This document shows positions 46,485 through 59,750 of a DNA stretch of 64,000 bases, one piece after another. The position numbers and the translations under genes are program-made. How positions within the stretch are numbered: the first letter of the stretch is position 1; each line of letters opens with the position of its first letter. The stretch covers positions 744,001-808,000 of the forward strand of contig NC_081339.1 of the NCBI RefSeq assembly GCF_022539665.2, in the 5' to 3' direction. The notes beneath the pieces were generated by a model that ran no database searches, was not told where the DNA came from, and saw only the letters and a list, made by a program, of their open reading frames with translations. The stretch comes from Daphnia carinata (taxonomy: Eukaryota > Arthropoda > Branchiopoda > Diplostraca > Daphniidae).

Positions 46485-49400
46485 CAGAGTTGGGGGGAGC
46501 GCGCTCTGAGCGATAGCGAAACGCGAGCGCGCTCACGATTTTCAGTGAGCGACGAGCGAGAGCCGCTCAAATTAAAAAAACGCGAGCGTGAGCTTGAGAG
46601 AAAAGCTGGTGAGCGAGCGCTCACACCGTTTTATTCCATCTTTCGGCAGTAATTTAAACTGTTTTTAATATAGCAAAGAATTTGCGGGAACGACACAGTA
46701 AATGCGCAGACGACGCAAACAATTTTGTTTTTTTTTGCATGATTTAAAATCTTTAATTAAGGAGATGTAATATTAATTTTTTGTTGGTTCTTCCAAAGAT
46801 TGCGTTATTTCTTATGGCTTCCAATTCAAGTAATATTCACGATGGAGAAGACCGAGACGAAGACTATGAAAAAGGAATTTGTGTTACTTCACATTCAGAT
46901 TCAGAACCTTTTGATGACTCTCTTTGTGATACATCGTAAGTATAGTTAACTAAGTTCCATTTGTATTGTCATTTCATATTTTCTAATCTGCTGTAGGGTG
47001 AAGGAAAATGAAGTCAGTCAAGTTAGTGCTGATAGTGCGTCAAATAAGTCAAGAATTCAACTGCCAGCCAAATATTTCACACTCATGCACGACCAGATGA
47101 GTGGGAAGGGATTTAAGGTTCAATGCATGTTATGCCATATGCATAAGACCAAGTACGGAAAAAATGGAAAGGCAGAGTACTTGTCCATAACCAACAACTC
47201 GGTGTACAATGCTAAAAGGCATATTAAGGTATATACTTTTCAAAAGTGATAGCGTAATAAGATTAATATAAGATTTACTCCCAGTTTATAATGGTTTAAT
47301 ATTTATCGTTCTAGACTAAACACCCTTCCCATCTCTCTGATTTCATTGCTTCGTGGAACAATAAGAGAGGAATCCGCATCTCAAGCTACAAGCAATACAA
47401 CAAAGAAAATGACACAAACCAAACTGAATGATCATTTGCATTCGAGTGTCTCAAAATTTAAACAAATAAGAGTCCAAGAAGAACTTGACGAGACGATCTT
47501 GGTGGGAAACATTTTATTATATATTTCGAAACAGGACAATATATTTTTCTTTCATTTTTTATACAGAATCATGTCATCGCAGATCTTTTGCCATTAAGCG
47601 AAATCGAAAAAGACGGATTCCAGAAGCTTATTGGGGGATTCATTGGCCCACTTGTCATCAGAAGTCGGCGTTCGCTGATCGAGATTTTAAACCAAAAATA
47701 CGCAAGAACTAAATCAAACCTTATTTCAGAACTTGAAAAGATGGATTATGTTTCCACCACAGCTGACTGCTGGACATCCCACCGCAAGAGCTTTTTGGGA
47801 ATGACGGTTCATTGGCTAGGGGAAGGAAAGGATGCGAAAGAGATTATCCATCGAAGTGATTGCCTTGGTGTTCGGCGACTTTATGGAGCACACACTTACG
47901 GTATGCTTGCCAAGGCAATGGCAAATCTCCATACTGAATTCCGGATTAGCAACAAAGTAAACATCACCATTACCGACAACGGGTCGAACTTTCTAAAAGC
48001 TTTCAAGATGTTTCCATCTAAGGAAAAGGAAGACTTACCAGGAGCTTCGTGTGAAGAAGATGACTTAATTTACGATGAAGATGACAGTGAAGACGTCATT
48101 TACGCTGATATCGGTTTGATTTTGGATCATCGCAACGACATTCCAGTGGACGTAGAAAGCGGCGAGCCCTGTGGCCTTGCGGTGCCGATGCAAGAAAGTG
48201 AGTTAAAGACAACTCAAGATGAGATGGAGTTCGAAAGCGACAGTGGTATTTGCGACGTTGAAGGTAGAATTTTTCTTCCTCGTCATTTCCGCTACACTTG
48301 TCACTCCTTAAATCTGATCGCCAGAGCAGATGTCAAAAACATCACCAATCGTCAATTTACAAAATTGAAAAAGCAGTTGGATTTAAAACTGTCTGCCGTT
48401 TGGAACAAACAAAGTCGGAGTTCCCTAGCTTCTGATTTCATAAGAAAGACAATAGGTGAGTTATTCGTTATCCATAACATAACACGGCGGAACAGCTATT
48501 ACAACGCGATGCGCAAAGTGCATTATTTCGTATCGAAGAAAAATGAAGAACTTCAAACTAAATTTTTTTTTAACATTTCAAGCTTAAAAAACTGTCAGCC
48601 GCTGAACAAGAATTCCTTAAAGAGTTCTTATCGTATGAAGCCAATTTCTCAAGCCTTGGACGTGTTCCAAAACGAAGAAGCAATGTCATTGGGATGTGTT
48701 CTTCCTGTCATTACAATATTGAAGGACAAACTTACAAGTCTCCAACAAGATAGATGTATCGTCCATTGCATTCCACTTGTCAATTGTCTCTTCGGTGGTG
48801 TAAATAGAAGATTCAACACCTTGTTTGACGACGACCATATGCGTTTAACGGCTATCAGAGACCCGCATTTTAAGCTATCTTGGGTTCCAGAAGAATAAAA
48901 AAAAACGATATTGTTCTTCTTAAAAAAGAAGTTCAAAGGCGTGCAAATGCAATAGTTGAGTGAGTATAGCGTTGTGCAATTATTCGTTGATCTAGTTAAT
49001 TGAAATATCTTTTATTTTTCTGGTTTAGCGCAAATGAAAGTAGCTGCGATGAAACAAGTCAAAGTGATAGTTCACCCTCCAAAAAGAAATCTAAAAATCA
49101 GTTTTTGAACAGCCTAAGAAAAAGGGCCTCTACCGAAATCGGGGAAGTAGATCGGTATTTCAATGATGTCGCCGGCTCTCTGGAAGATCTAAGTCGTTTC
49201 CCGACGATTAAACAGATATTTATGTAACATATTTTATTCCTAATACTTTCTGTGAAATTATTTAGCCGATGCCTAATCTATGTTTTTCTTTAAATAGGGA
49301 ATACAATAGCGCGCTTCCATCATCTGCTGCCTGCGAAAGACTTTTTAGCACGGCTGGTCTCATTTTTGTTCCGAAACGGTCAAACTTATCGGATAGCAAT

Positions 49401-49650
49401 TTCGATAAGCTGGTTTTTTTTAAAACAAAATGGAATGTCGTCGAGGAACTGGCAGAGTTGCCCTTCAAAAACTACCTACGTAGCAAAAACATTTTTGATG
49501 CATCTTTGTGCCAAAGTTCCCCTTTTGTTTTGATGTTGTGTTGTAACAATATGTTATTAACAGTCAATTTTTCCAGTCAATTAAATTTATCAATGAAAAA
49601 ATGGCCGATAGAAGTTGTCTAATTTTCGTTCGCTAGGCTGCGTTAACCTG
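46485..49650 (+). mobile_element. hAT transposon, 5' end intact, 3' end not found
   Basis: It starts CAGAGTTGGGGGG (hAT-type terminus) followed by a dense cluster of GAGCG/CGCTC repeats (46,498-46,625). It carries a spliced transposase pseudogene (46,814-49,622). No matching CCAACTCTG with an 8-bp copy of CTTAAATG was seen downstream, so the 3' end is deleted or too diverged. Confidence 0.8.
46814..49622 (+). pseudogene. hAT transposase, six exons, two frameshifts
   Basis: Exons are about 46,814-46,935, 46,997-47,228, 47,315-47,501, 47,567-48,950, 49,029-49,223 and 49,298-49,622. Exon 2 encodes a BED-type zinc finger (VQCMLCHMHKTKYG ... AKRHIK). Exon 4 has the RNase H-fold core: TTADCWTSHRKSFLGMTVHW and ITDNGSNFLKAF, with HSLNLIARAD. 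The last exon has LPSSAACERLFSTAGLIF and KRSNLSDSNFDKLVF, the hATC domain. A frameshift in exon 3 (about 47,355) and another at an A-run (about 48,897-48,905) break the reading frame. The splice sites are good, so the copy decayed recently relative to the other hAT relics here. Confidence 0.88.
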
Positions 49651-52590
49651 AAATTTACAAGAAGCTTAACCAACTGTCTATGTGCATTAAGAGAGAGGCA
49701 AAGAAATTGAAAAGTAATGAAGGGTGATCAAACAATATTGAATATGACGTTCCTAGCAAGCGAAAACGGGTTGAAGATACATTTCGGCTGTGTCTTACCT
49801 CCGCGTATTGCGAAAGAAACGCAGATTTCATTCGGTAATTGTCTGACAACCAATAGACAATTTTAACATTTTTTACCTTTTTTTGTAAGGAAATATTACT
49901 ACTAGTTCAAAAAGTATTTGGCCGGGCTCTTCAAAACCATTTTACAATATTTTACCTCTTTTTCTGATTACAGCATTATGGAACGAGTATTATGATTACC
50001 AAAAGGCAAAGGAAATGCGTATTTATTTCTATTGTATAATTATATACCAGATTCAAATTAGTTTACAAACTAGTTGATCTTCCCATTTATATTGCTTGTA
50101 CGCTGTCTTAAATTGTTTGAACGATATTTATATTAAATAATGAAATAGAATTTAATATTCTAGCCAAGAAAATTCCTTTTTTTTCAAGATGTCCATGTTT
50201 CCCTAAAATTCTTCGCACAAAAAACAAGACAAAGAAACGCGGTAATAATTGATTTTAAAAGACCATTTGCTTAACTGCAATGGTTGATCTTGACGGTATC
50301 AGACAACCTGGAATAAATTACTGATACCGTTTCATTGTAAATGTGGTTATTCCTCAATAATTTCCTTAAAAATAGTTGCTGCTGAGTCATCGCCTGTTAG
50401 ATGATTTCTTTGTCGATATTCATTTGCAATTTTTTTTCCTTGTCACTTGTCGGACACGGCACGATAGGCTCTTGAGGACCTCCACAGATTTTTCTACTTC
50501 CCTCCCCCCCCCCTCCTACTTTCCAAAACCTATAATCATCTTAGGATCTTTTTTTTGGTAACCCGATAGCTTCCAGGCAGGCTCTTGAGTCCCTCTATGA
50601 TCCTCAGCTATTCTACGTATATCCTATGTGGAAAAAAATATGTGTAGTATGTGAATTCCATATACCTAACGACCTTACATTTGTTTAACACCATTTAACT
50701 GTAATTAAAATAAACATGAATATTAAACGACAAAAGAATTTTTGAAATATATTATTCAAAAACTTGAACTTTTATTGACGTTTTTTCGACAGTGACGAAG
50801 CCATTCATTTACTTGGAACTGTATCATTGATTTTTTATCATCACCAGAAAGGTCTTCGTTGGCGAAAACGGTTCCTGCAAGCAACAATTAATTTCGTTAT
50901 GGAGTTGATAAAACCTTATCGAATTTGAACATTTTTCTTTTTCGAAGAATTTGTGGTTTTCTGTCTACGTAAATTACATTCCGATTTCGCAGGTAAAAAG
51001 TTTTTCCATTATTGACTACACTGTTTTCTGGGGGTTCACTTCACCCATTCAGAGCAACATTGGAATCTGAATGGCTACATAAATGTTTTTAATGAATTGT
51101 GTGATAAAAAAAAGGAATACAGATTTATTCCACTATTATTTCCTGCCGAGTCTGTAATGGAATTCCGCAAATTCAAAATTTCATTTAAAATTTTCTTTTG
51201 TTATCTTGATTTACCTGCATTTGGAAATTCAAAGAGATTATTTGATTACCTAAGTGCTGTAGACTATTTGCTTCTGTCTTGGACGACTGTTCTGATCCAC
51301 TGTGAGACGGCGGATGACTTAAAAAATAAGATCTAAAAGACAAAATCACAATTCATCAGGAACACTGGTGAGCTTAAAATTTTGTTAATCGAACCTCTTA
51401 TCCACATACACACAATAGAGCAGCGTTTGAGATGATTAAGAATTTGAACTGGAATATTGCTGAGCATACTTTGGCCTACAGACGCATTCAGCACTCTTCA
51501 TTCCCTAATCACAAGTATATTATCTGGAAAAAGCGTTTCTTTTTCACAATACCTATGTGTTTTTAGGTTTAAAAAATTCCAAGTTTACGACGGAAAATTT
51601 TTACATAATTTAAAATTATGTTTAATTTTGGCTTCTTAAAATAAGTGGTTTTAATTGATTCTTTCGTAACTGTCCTAAGGATGTAAATATTGTATTCGGC
51701 AGCCGTTTTTAGACTGATGTTTAAGTAGAAACGCTACGTTTATAGCACGAGGAAAGTTTTAGTTGATTTTTTGTAGTTCAGCTGATATAGAAGGAAACTG
51801 ACATAATTTTATGTTGCCAGTTAATTGACAAGAAAACATAAAGCATATCGCTTCGAATTTCATTTGGAGATTCCTCGCTACGAACACGATTTATAAGTTG
51901 TGGCTTCTCGTTTAACTGCATCCCTACCTCCGACAGTAAAAGAATTTTTACGTAGTATTAATATATTTTATTAGTAGCATTATTCCACATGGATTGCCAG
52001 CAATTAGTGACTGTGGATGGTGATTGCTTTTTTTCAATTAAGTTGCAGGAGATCTGAGCAACTTACATATTAACCTGCACATCTGTTGCATGTGCTGGAA
52101 GTTAAACATGTTATTGGATTACCAGCAGTTGTAAGAAGTTGAATTTTGTTGGGGATTTGAATAGGCTATTGACGAGGACCCTAGGTGACTATTTTTTTTT
52201 ATAGATTCCTTTAATGCGTGTAACTTATCCTAGTTCGTAACGGTTTTTGCTTTTTTAGGACCCGAGAAACTGTATGTTTCCTGAGAAAGCCCATACGTGG
52301 TGTATTATTTAAAATTTTCGTCAAGCTCAAAATAGTATTTGACGGATTTTCTAAGAAAATAACAACTTTACCGCAATTATTTTTAGAAGCTGAAACGTCC
52401 AGTGACAGGAAAATGTTTTTCTTCCTTTTCATGGGACAGATAATATCACGGTCTTCACTTCTTTCAGACATAATGGCTGTGTCCAACCTAAATATACCAA
52501 GGAACTAAAATAAACATTATAAAGTAATTCAGAAATTTAAAACAATAATAATATGCATAATGCCACTTTTTGCCCAAGCAAGTTCTTGAA
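49650..52590. other. AT-rich region with no recognised gene
   Basis: Short frames only. The frame at 51,097-51,336 and an open stretch near 51,421-51,540 (KNLNWNIAEHTLAYRRIQHS) look like decayed coding DNA, but I cannot name a family. A possible minus-strand exon with acceptor TTGCTTGCAG ends near 50,875. The minus frame at 52,211-52,486 is unidentified. Confidence 0.35.
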
Positions 52591-53826
52591 AAAAAAACTT
52601 TGATAATTCCTCTTAAGTATTTATAGCAGATTACTTGCCATTCTCATCTAACCAATTCAGTTTGATTTTCGGGTCTACAAGCGCAGAGAGAGCTAGTTCA
52701 CCGTATTCAAGGCAACGAGAAAAAGAAGAGTTTCCAATGCTGACCATAGAAGAAATAAATGATTTACAATGAAAGACATCACCCTTTTCCTTAAACAATC
52801 ATCTTCTTTTTCAAAATAGTTCATCTTGCCAGGAGGCATGCTGTGGACACTTTCATGTCCGATAGAAAGACATCTAGCGCTTCAGCTAGTGGCCTCATGA
52901 TCGTCCCATATTCCTTGATGCAATCTTTCTCCATAGAGTATTAGATTTTGAAGCGCTCGAAAACACTTCAAACTTAAACGTTTCCCGCTCGAAGCGCTCG
53001 AACGTACTTCAAATCTCGTTTCCCATTCTTTGCCAGATAATTAAATCTTTCAACTGCATCGAAGAAAGAATTCCAGTGCGTTTCAGTAAGAGTAATGAAC
53101 ATTAACTTCAATTTGGCTTCAATGACATAGGATGACTTGGAGCTCTGCTTTGTTTGACACGAAGAGATTTCAGTTTTCCTTCTGAGGATTCCCCTAGTTT
53201 CTTATCACATTTGGTTTCAATTTTTCAAAAGCACCATTACTCGCACTCAGATTCAATGTGTAGCTAGCGCATCGCTGACGAGTGGGAAGAGAGTAAATAT
53301 CATTGGCGCTTTCCTTTTCCCATTAAGTATTTGCCATTGGAATGAAGCCGTCACGTTCGTCAACTGAGTGGAAAAACTCGCGACGCTCCTCTTGCTCAGC
53401 AATTTCTGATACGCTGGATGTTGTCGTACCTATGCTGTTTTCAGCGTCGCTCGCTAAAAATCACATCAAGTAGTTTAACAGGGAAACATCACTGTTGCCT
53501 CGGCATATTTCTGCGCGACGCTCATGCGGTAACGAAAACTGACTAGCCGAAGACGCAGAAAAAGCCAGTTTGTTCTTCATACTTACATTTGGAGTGAGCT
53601 TCTAGTTTCCAATGACTTGCAGCAATAGCGGAAAAGAGATAAGACAAAAGGCTTTAACAAAGACATTTCCGCTGTCGCTGATCGTGGCCACTATTGTCGA
53701 TATTAAATCGAATTCTTCGTGAATAGATTCAGTTAGTTTCACCAGAACTTCATAATCGCACTTTTCTTTGACACAACGAATGGTGAGGCAATGCGATGCT
53801 TGTTTGAGATCTGCAGGTATCCAGTG
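52590..53826 (-). pseudogene. hAT transposase relic, interrupted by inverted-repeat element
   Basis: The translation runs LHWIPADLKQASHCLTIRCV, then ESIHEEFDLISTIVATISDS, GNVFVKAF and YTLNLSASNGAFEKL. This is the hAT core order (HW-I, DxGxNFxKAF, H-x-LNL). TDNG is changed to SDSG, and many stops and frame changes follow. The relic ends abruptly at TA 53,827, where the inverted-repeat element (copy 2) begins, which suggests insertion into this hAT. Confidence 0.7.
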
Positions 53827-53828
53827 TA

Positions 53829-54545
53829 GGGGAAATTGGACCCATCTTGTACAGTGTCGGTTTTCCCCATATCTATTACCCCACTTACGCTAAATTTCGT
53901 AAATTTGTTTGCAAGTGAATTTCGATCATTTCCCCCACTCTTCAGAATTTATATCCACGTTTTATGTGAGTTTCTTAGAATTTATAACGGTTTTTATTTA
54001 ACGATGAACTTAATACCTGATGAAGATAATATCTGAAGTTCAGGACTTTTAATATCCCTGTAAAATTTTCATTTTACTATAGATACGGGGGTGGAGTCAA
54101 CGATAGAGGAGATTGGAGCCAATACACTATCGATAATTTGGTTTTTTCAATATTTTTATGGATTTCATTGATTCTTTATTTGTAATGTCATGGCTGCTTC
54201 AGCTGACAAGATATTGCATCTTTTTGCAAAACAAAATGCTTTTTCACTTGCAATAAAAAATATAAAGAAGCATTAGCTGTATTTTGAGTTTCCGTTAAAC
54301 AGAAAAATTTCAAATTTTCTAGCTTTGACGTGACCTCTCCCTTGCACGCCCATTCCATATCAAATATCACCCATGCTGTTTGTACAACTTGGGCACCAAA
54401 AACAATTTTCGCAGAAAAGGCGATGTGTTTTTAGTTGAATGAGTAAAATTATTTTGCCTTTCAAATATGATTAGGAAATTTCTGGTCTACTTACTTCCAA
54501 ATCTATAAACGTATAATTTTAATGACTTTCTTCTCATGAGTTTTC
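53829..54545. mobile_element. TA-flanked inverted-repeat element, copy 2 (3'-truncated)
   Basis: It starts GGGGAAATTGGACCCATCTTG after TA and is collinear with copy 1. Shared blocks include GTCGGTTTT, CCACTTACGC, AGAATTTATAAC, AGCTTTGAC, GCCCATT, AAAATTATTTTGCC and TCTGGTCTACTTACTTCC. Similarity fades near 54,540 and the right terminus is not found. Confidence 0.75.
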
Positions 54546-54719
54546 CATAGACAAAAGCTAGATGTTAATTAGGATCCATAGATTTAATTGTAATTTTTAT
54601 CAAGTTTTCAGTTTCTCTCCAGTAGCAATCAACGTAAGAAAAAAAAATTGTTTCTTTTGTATGGGTTGATAGAATTGTATGTTTTGATTTAGTCTAGCTT
54701 TTCCCAATTTGTTGAATAA

Positions 54720-57700
54720 AAATTTTCCTTCCTTATTCGTATTCGCCGTTCTTATTCGTTATGTAATTTTGTATTGTATCATTCCGAATACAATTTCGAA
54801 TAAGTAATTTTTGTGTACGACAGGAAGTCTTGTTTGATTACTTGTTAGTATAAGTATAAGCATTTCCTGTTCCTCTCGCTTGTTTTTGTGTTACCAAGAT
54901 GATCGTCTGGTCTGCTAGTCGCCAACGTTTTTCATATTCTCATAGCCAGTTAGCCACAACGTTTGCGGTTTTTTCTTTTCCGGTTTTCGTCGTTACGAAC
55001 GTTTTTATTCTAAAAGGTATAATTTCATTGATAAGTATTTACACTACACTCACGTTTAAGATACATATGTTTATTTTCAGTTGAGCTATTGCCTATTGAT
55101 ACCAAACCCCTAAGCTAATGAGTTGGGTAAATCATGTCGGAAGACTTTGAGTATGATTCGAATGTTATTAATAATAATTATCCGGAAGGAAGAAGCACCT
55201 AAGAAAATTCAACTTCTTCTGCATCAGAATCAAGTGAAGATGAAGAGAACAATCATAATCCTATACATGAGAAGAAAAGTGACGCTGCTGGTTCTTCTTC
55301 TGGAAAGCCTCGTTGTGAAGATGTTATTGTGGCTGAAGGCTACAGTTAGTATAGCCGTCCCTGTTTTTCTTGCTTTACTTTTTCTATTAAGCTGATTCCC
55401 AAGATTAATAAGAACATAATAGGCACATGTAAGAAGTGTAAAATGGCATTTAGTGGCCAAATTTGGTCAACAACCAATTGGATAAGGCACATCAAGGTAA
55501 TAAAAATACTAAGGTCAACTTACTAGTCTTGGCATAATATTCCTAATAATACCTTACATCTTTTAACTATCTCAGAAATAGACTTTTTTATTGATTATAA
55601 GACACAGAAGAAGGAACTGAAACATGCTAGAGATAATGTAGCTGTTTCGTCAAAGGTAATTACTGCAAAGAAGAAAAGAATTACTGTTCGTCAATCCAAG
55701 CTGAATTTTTCGTTACCTAAGGCTCCATCCAAACTACCTAAGTTGGAACAGAGCAAAATTGATGCTCTGATTACGAATTTTATAATAAGTAAAACGATTC
55801 CCCTCAATGCGGTTGCTCCTTCTTTTATTACCATTATTAACGGTCTAAATACAAGAGCCAATGTCGTGGGTGCTAAAAAACTAGATCACTGATCAGAGAA
55901 GAAAAACCGAAATTTGAAGAAGAACTTACTAGTGCCTTGGCTGTTACCAAATTTATGTGTTTAACTGCAGATATGTGGTCTACGCCACATTCATCGTGGA
56001 TCGGTATCACACCTCACTGGCTCGAAGAAACAAGTCTAACAAGAAAATCTGAAGCACTTTGCTGCAAAGAATGACTGGTAGTTAAGTCAAATTTTATTTG
56101 CCAACGGAAAGTGTTATCTTGTTTTTATTTTTTCTAGGCAGCCACACGTTTGACGTTCTACCTAATTTCCTTGAAAATGAAATAATAAGGTTCAACATAA
56201 AAGGAAAGGTGTGCTGCATAGTATCCGACTTTTGTGTCAACATAGAGAAAGCGGTGCAGTCCATGCAAGCCAACCACAAGGAAAGGGTGAATGACACTCG
56301 ACTTCGCAAACTACAAAAGGCAAAAATGATGCGAAAAAAACAAAAAGGAGCTCCCTCCCAAAAAACAAAAAAAAAACTCCCTGTTGATGTTACTGCTGCT
56401 GATGGTTGTCGGTAATTCTAATTCGTTATTTCTATAGCCCAAACTTATTTTCCTTGGGTCTCTGCATGTAGACGATCTCGGCATTGATGACCATTGTTAT
56501 ATTAACCATAACAAGGACACTTTAAATTGTTAGAATGAACCTCAAGATCGACTTCCTCTGCGAATCAGATCTCACTCTTTTGAAGGGATACCTGGTTGTG
56601 ATGGAGCCAATAGCAAGATACTTGCAACGATCTCAACGATGACTTGCAAAATGTCTTTCAATCCGAGACAAACGATTATCTCGGTTGTGTCATACCTTGT
56701 CCCCAAAAGGTAAAATCGGCCATGGCTGAATACAATGATCTGGTTCCCAATGGATATGGAGTTGCAATTTCCCGTGGGCTTCTCGGCAATATTGACTGGG
56801 AATTAGTCTTTAACCAATTAAGCACGAAACATTCTAAGCTCTTGTTATGAATTTGCGATTATTGTTAGATTCAAACCACAGTCCACTCAAATTTCAAGTT
56901 GAACTGGATAGCCAAAGAAAATAAAATGATTGCGAAAAAAGTAAGGATCTTAAATGAAGCCGAACTGGAAAAACTACATCTTCAAGGAGATACGTCCCAC
57001 TGTGCGAAACTGGAAGAAAAGTATATCCCTTCGAGAGGAACATCGTTAATGAATGAACTCGACCTTTTATTGGTTGATAACTATCGAACCTTAAGTTCAT
57101 TACATAAATACCCCTTGTAAAAACTCCTTTTCTCTCGTTTAACACTGGCCTCTCGCCGAGCGTCCCAGTCGAACGTTCTGTTCCTTTGGTGTGGACTACC
57201 AGAAGAAATCGTTTGTCTGATGAGTTATTTAGGACACTATTTTTTTACGCTTCTACTATCTTTTTCACACGCTTATTTTTAAAGTCTACAAAAGGCTGTA
57301 AGTGGTCTGGTCTTATGATACTGGCATGTCTTGTTTGAATTATTATAAAAGGCAATCTTACATCTTAAGTATTTTATATACTGATATGGATCTCTTGTAA
57401 CCAAGTCAAAACCAAAAACAACAAATTATGTTCTTTTCCTTCTTTGAAATTTGCCAAAATCTTGCCACTAAACTCTCAATGCCTTGTCATTCGTCAACAT
57501 GGTTGCCAAATGTGATTTCAATTAAGATCGTTAAATTTGAATATTTGACTACCCAACTCTGGAATACATTGTTTCCAAAATATTTCCTATTATTACACTT
57601 AACGAAGTCGGTGAATGTTTGATTGTGCAAGGTGACAACAAGTAGTCATGCTATATCAATAAAAACGTGCATTTAAAATTCAATATACTTTTTTTCTAAA

Positions 57701-57840
57701 GGCAGGCTTAATGCATTTTTATTCAATATTTGATTCGAAAATTTATTCATTATTCGGTATTCGAAAATTATTCATATTCGTGAATAAAACGTCCACTTCA
57801 TTCGTTATTCGTAATTCGTATTCGTTTACAAACGAATCAA
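54720..57840 (+). pseudogene. hAT element relic with ATTCG-rich subterminal repeats
   Basis: Both flanks (54,725-54,810 and 57,715-57,835) are packed with TATTCG/CGAATA motifs. An ATG at 55,134 begins an acidic N-terminus. A BED-like finger, CKKCKMAFSGQIWSTTNW then IRHIK, lies near 55,432-55,497. LTADMWSTPHSSWIGITPHW is at about 55,965-56,025, KVCCIVSDFCVNIEKA near 56,205-56,255, and a degraded hATC block (VPVERSVPL ... RRNRLSDELFRTLF) near 57,160-57,245. Many stops; inactive. Confidence 0.75.
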
Positions 57841-57849
57841 GTTTATCTA

Positions 57850-58178
57850 TCAATCGTCTATCATGTATTGGATTGTAAATGCACATTTATATTGGTATAC
57901 CATGACTACTTGTTGTCGCCTCCCACACTCAAACATTCGCTGACTTGGTAAAGTGTACCAACAGGAAATAATTTTTGAAAAATGGCATTGGCTGTTGGAT
58001 TTAGACCGTTTATAAGGGCAATAAAAGAAGTATCATCAACCGTGTTGAGGGGAAGCGCTTTACTTATTACAAAATTCGTAATCAGAGCATCAAATTCAGG
58101 CTCAGTAGAAATAGCGAAAATATTGCTAAAATGGCGACGGTAAATGGTTCCCAACACAACACATAGCGCACTTGTCAA
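57850..58178 (-). pseudogene. Inverted fragment of the same hAT family
   Basis: The minus frame (90 codons) contains FDALITNFVISKALPLNTV, closely matching IDALITNFIISKTIPLNAV encoded on the plus strand near 55,760. It ends SECLSVGGDNK-stop, matching GECLIVQGDNK-stop on the plus strand at 57,600-57,645. DNA at 57,600-57,690 and 57,870-57,945 forms an inverted repeat (ATGACTACTTGTTGTC / GACAACAAGTAGTCAT). Confidence 0.7.
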
Positions 58179-58179
58179 A

Positions 58180-58860
58180 TCACAACTGACCTAAATTGAT
58201 GAACGAATTATGAACTCTGAATATAGCTGCTCTGGTATAGCTGATCTGAAGATTTATCTGTTTCACAAAATATTCCATTTTGATGTGCTTTATTTAAATA
58301 AAAAACAAAGGAAAAACTATAGGCAACACCACATAATCAATTTTTGTAGCCATATAAAACAGAAAAGCACAAAAATACTATGTGTACACATTAAACGTTC
58401 GGTGTTGTGCGTAGATGTTGTTGTTCTTCACATGTGGACTTGTTCTTGCACAGTTGTCGAGTTTCTCACAGTGTCTGCGCGCAACGTTTCTTTTTTGCGT
58501 ACAACAGAAAACTCTAGTCTCTTCGAAGCTTGATTTACTTTGGTCCGAAATATCAAACGTCACGTTGCGGAAAACTCGTAATAAGGTCATTGAGACTGAG
58601 GGATAGGTAGGTATCAGGAAATGTCTTTATAATGTTAATTTCCTTCAAGATATTTGAATAAATTCCTTTGCAACATGTCTTTAATAATAAATCTTTTTAA
58701 ATATTTACTACACTTTTCCATTTCCGTGTAGAAAAACCTTTTTTAATCAAAGTTAGTGAAGGAAAACGATTCATTGACCGCTGAAATAATAGCATCCGAC
58801 GTTCTAATAAAACATATCAGTTATAGTTTCTAACAAACACTTCTTCATTACCTTCAAAAT
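58180..58860. other. No gene recognised
   Basis: AT-rich, short frames only. Confidence 0.4.
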
Positions 58861-58869
58861 TATTTCAGT

Positions 58870-59750
58870 GAATTCATCCTTTACTTTCTCCCTACGTGGA
58901 TTTTCGGATCTGACAACCCAGCTCCTGTCGATGTGGCAAGTCCACAACGAGATTAACAATCGACACAGACATCAAAACAGAAATCGGACCAGAAAGAGTT
59001 TTCCACCAACCAGACGACGTGGAGGAAATAACCAGACTGAGGCACGAAGAAACCTCCATGCTTCATTGCCATCTGAAACACAAAAGGGAGGAATATCAGC
59101 AGGAATTTGAAAAACTGAGGCAGCGTTACACCCTGTTGAACCAAGGAGAACTCAGGCATTGGCTTTGAAAAACCTACAGTTAGAGAAGTTGCCTAAATTT
59201 GTTATTGAATGCGATGTTGCTGGGACAGAAAAGCACAGTCAAATTTTGGACTCAAAAGACTCCAAGCTGCAGCAGATGAGGAAAGCCTTCTCAGATCAAG
59301 ATGAATTGATTAGGAAGTTGCAGAAAGAGGTGAATGAGGTGAAATGTTCTAATGCCTAAGTAAGTGATAAACTTAAGAAGAATGAATCTAAATGGTTTAC
59401 TACTGGCAAGTTTGAGGAGGTGTGGAAATTCATCTCAGAGCGCCATGTTGTTTCGAAAGAAAACGAAAAGCTACTCAGGGCGTTTAGTTGTCAGAAACGA
59501 GAACATCAGGAGGAATTAGAAGAGCAGAAACAACGTCAGGCGCTTTTTGCGGAAGAAACAAGAGTTGAAATTGGAGAAGATGATGCGACTCCTATCAGAT
59601 CACAACATTTCAGTTTCGTCACTCTTTTCATCCGTTTAAGTCTCGTCAGTCTCATCAGTCTTGTCAGCCTTTTCAGTCTCATCAGTCTTATCAACCATTC
59701 CAGTTTGATCAATCTAATTTTTTGCTCTACCAATCATTTCCAGTAATTTT
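58870..59750 (+). pseudogene. Gag-like coiled-coil fragments
   Basis: Broken frames rich in Lys, Glu and Gln (LRHEETSMLHCHLKHKREEY, then LIRKLQKEVNEVK and REHQEELEEQKQRQ) suggest a coiled-coil gag. They run directly into a 9-bp tandem repeat. Their position just upstream of Pao RNase H/integrase remnants supports a retroelement origin, but no diagnostic gag motif is seen. Confidence 0.4.
59639..59692 (+). repeat. 9-bp minisatellite, six copies
   Basis: Units of AGTCTCATC and close variants (AGTCTCGTC, AGTCTTGTC, AGCCTTTTC, AGTCTTATC) in tandem. In the open frame they encode a Ser-Leu-Ile/Val repeat. Confidence 0.85.

Noticed and set aside
57549-57558. CCAACTCTG as the missing 3' terminus of the hAT at 46,485
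   Set aside because: It lies 8 kb past the transposase end, within another hAT family, without subterminal GAGCG repeats and without the expected CTTAAATG duplication.
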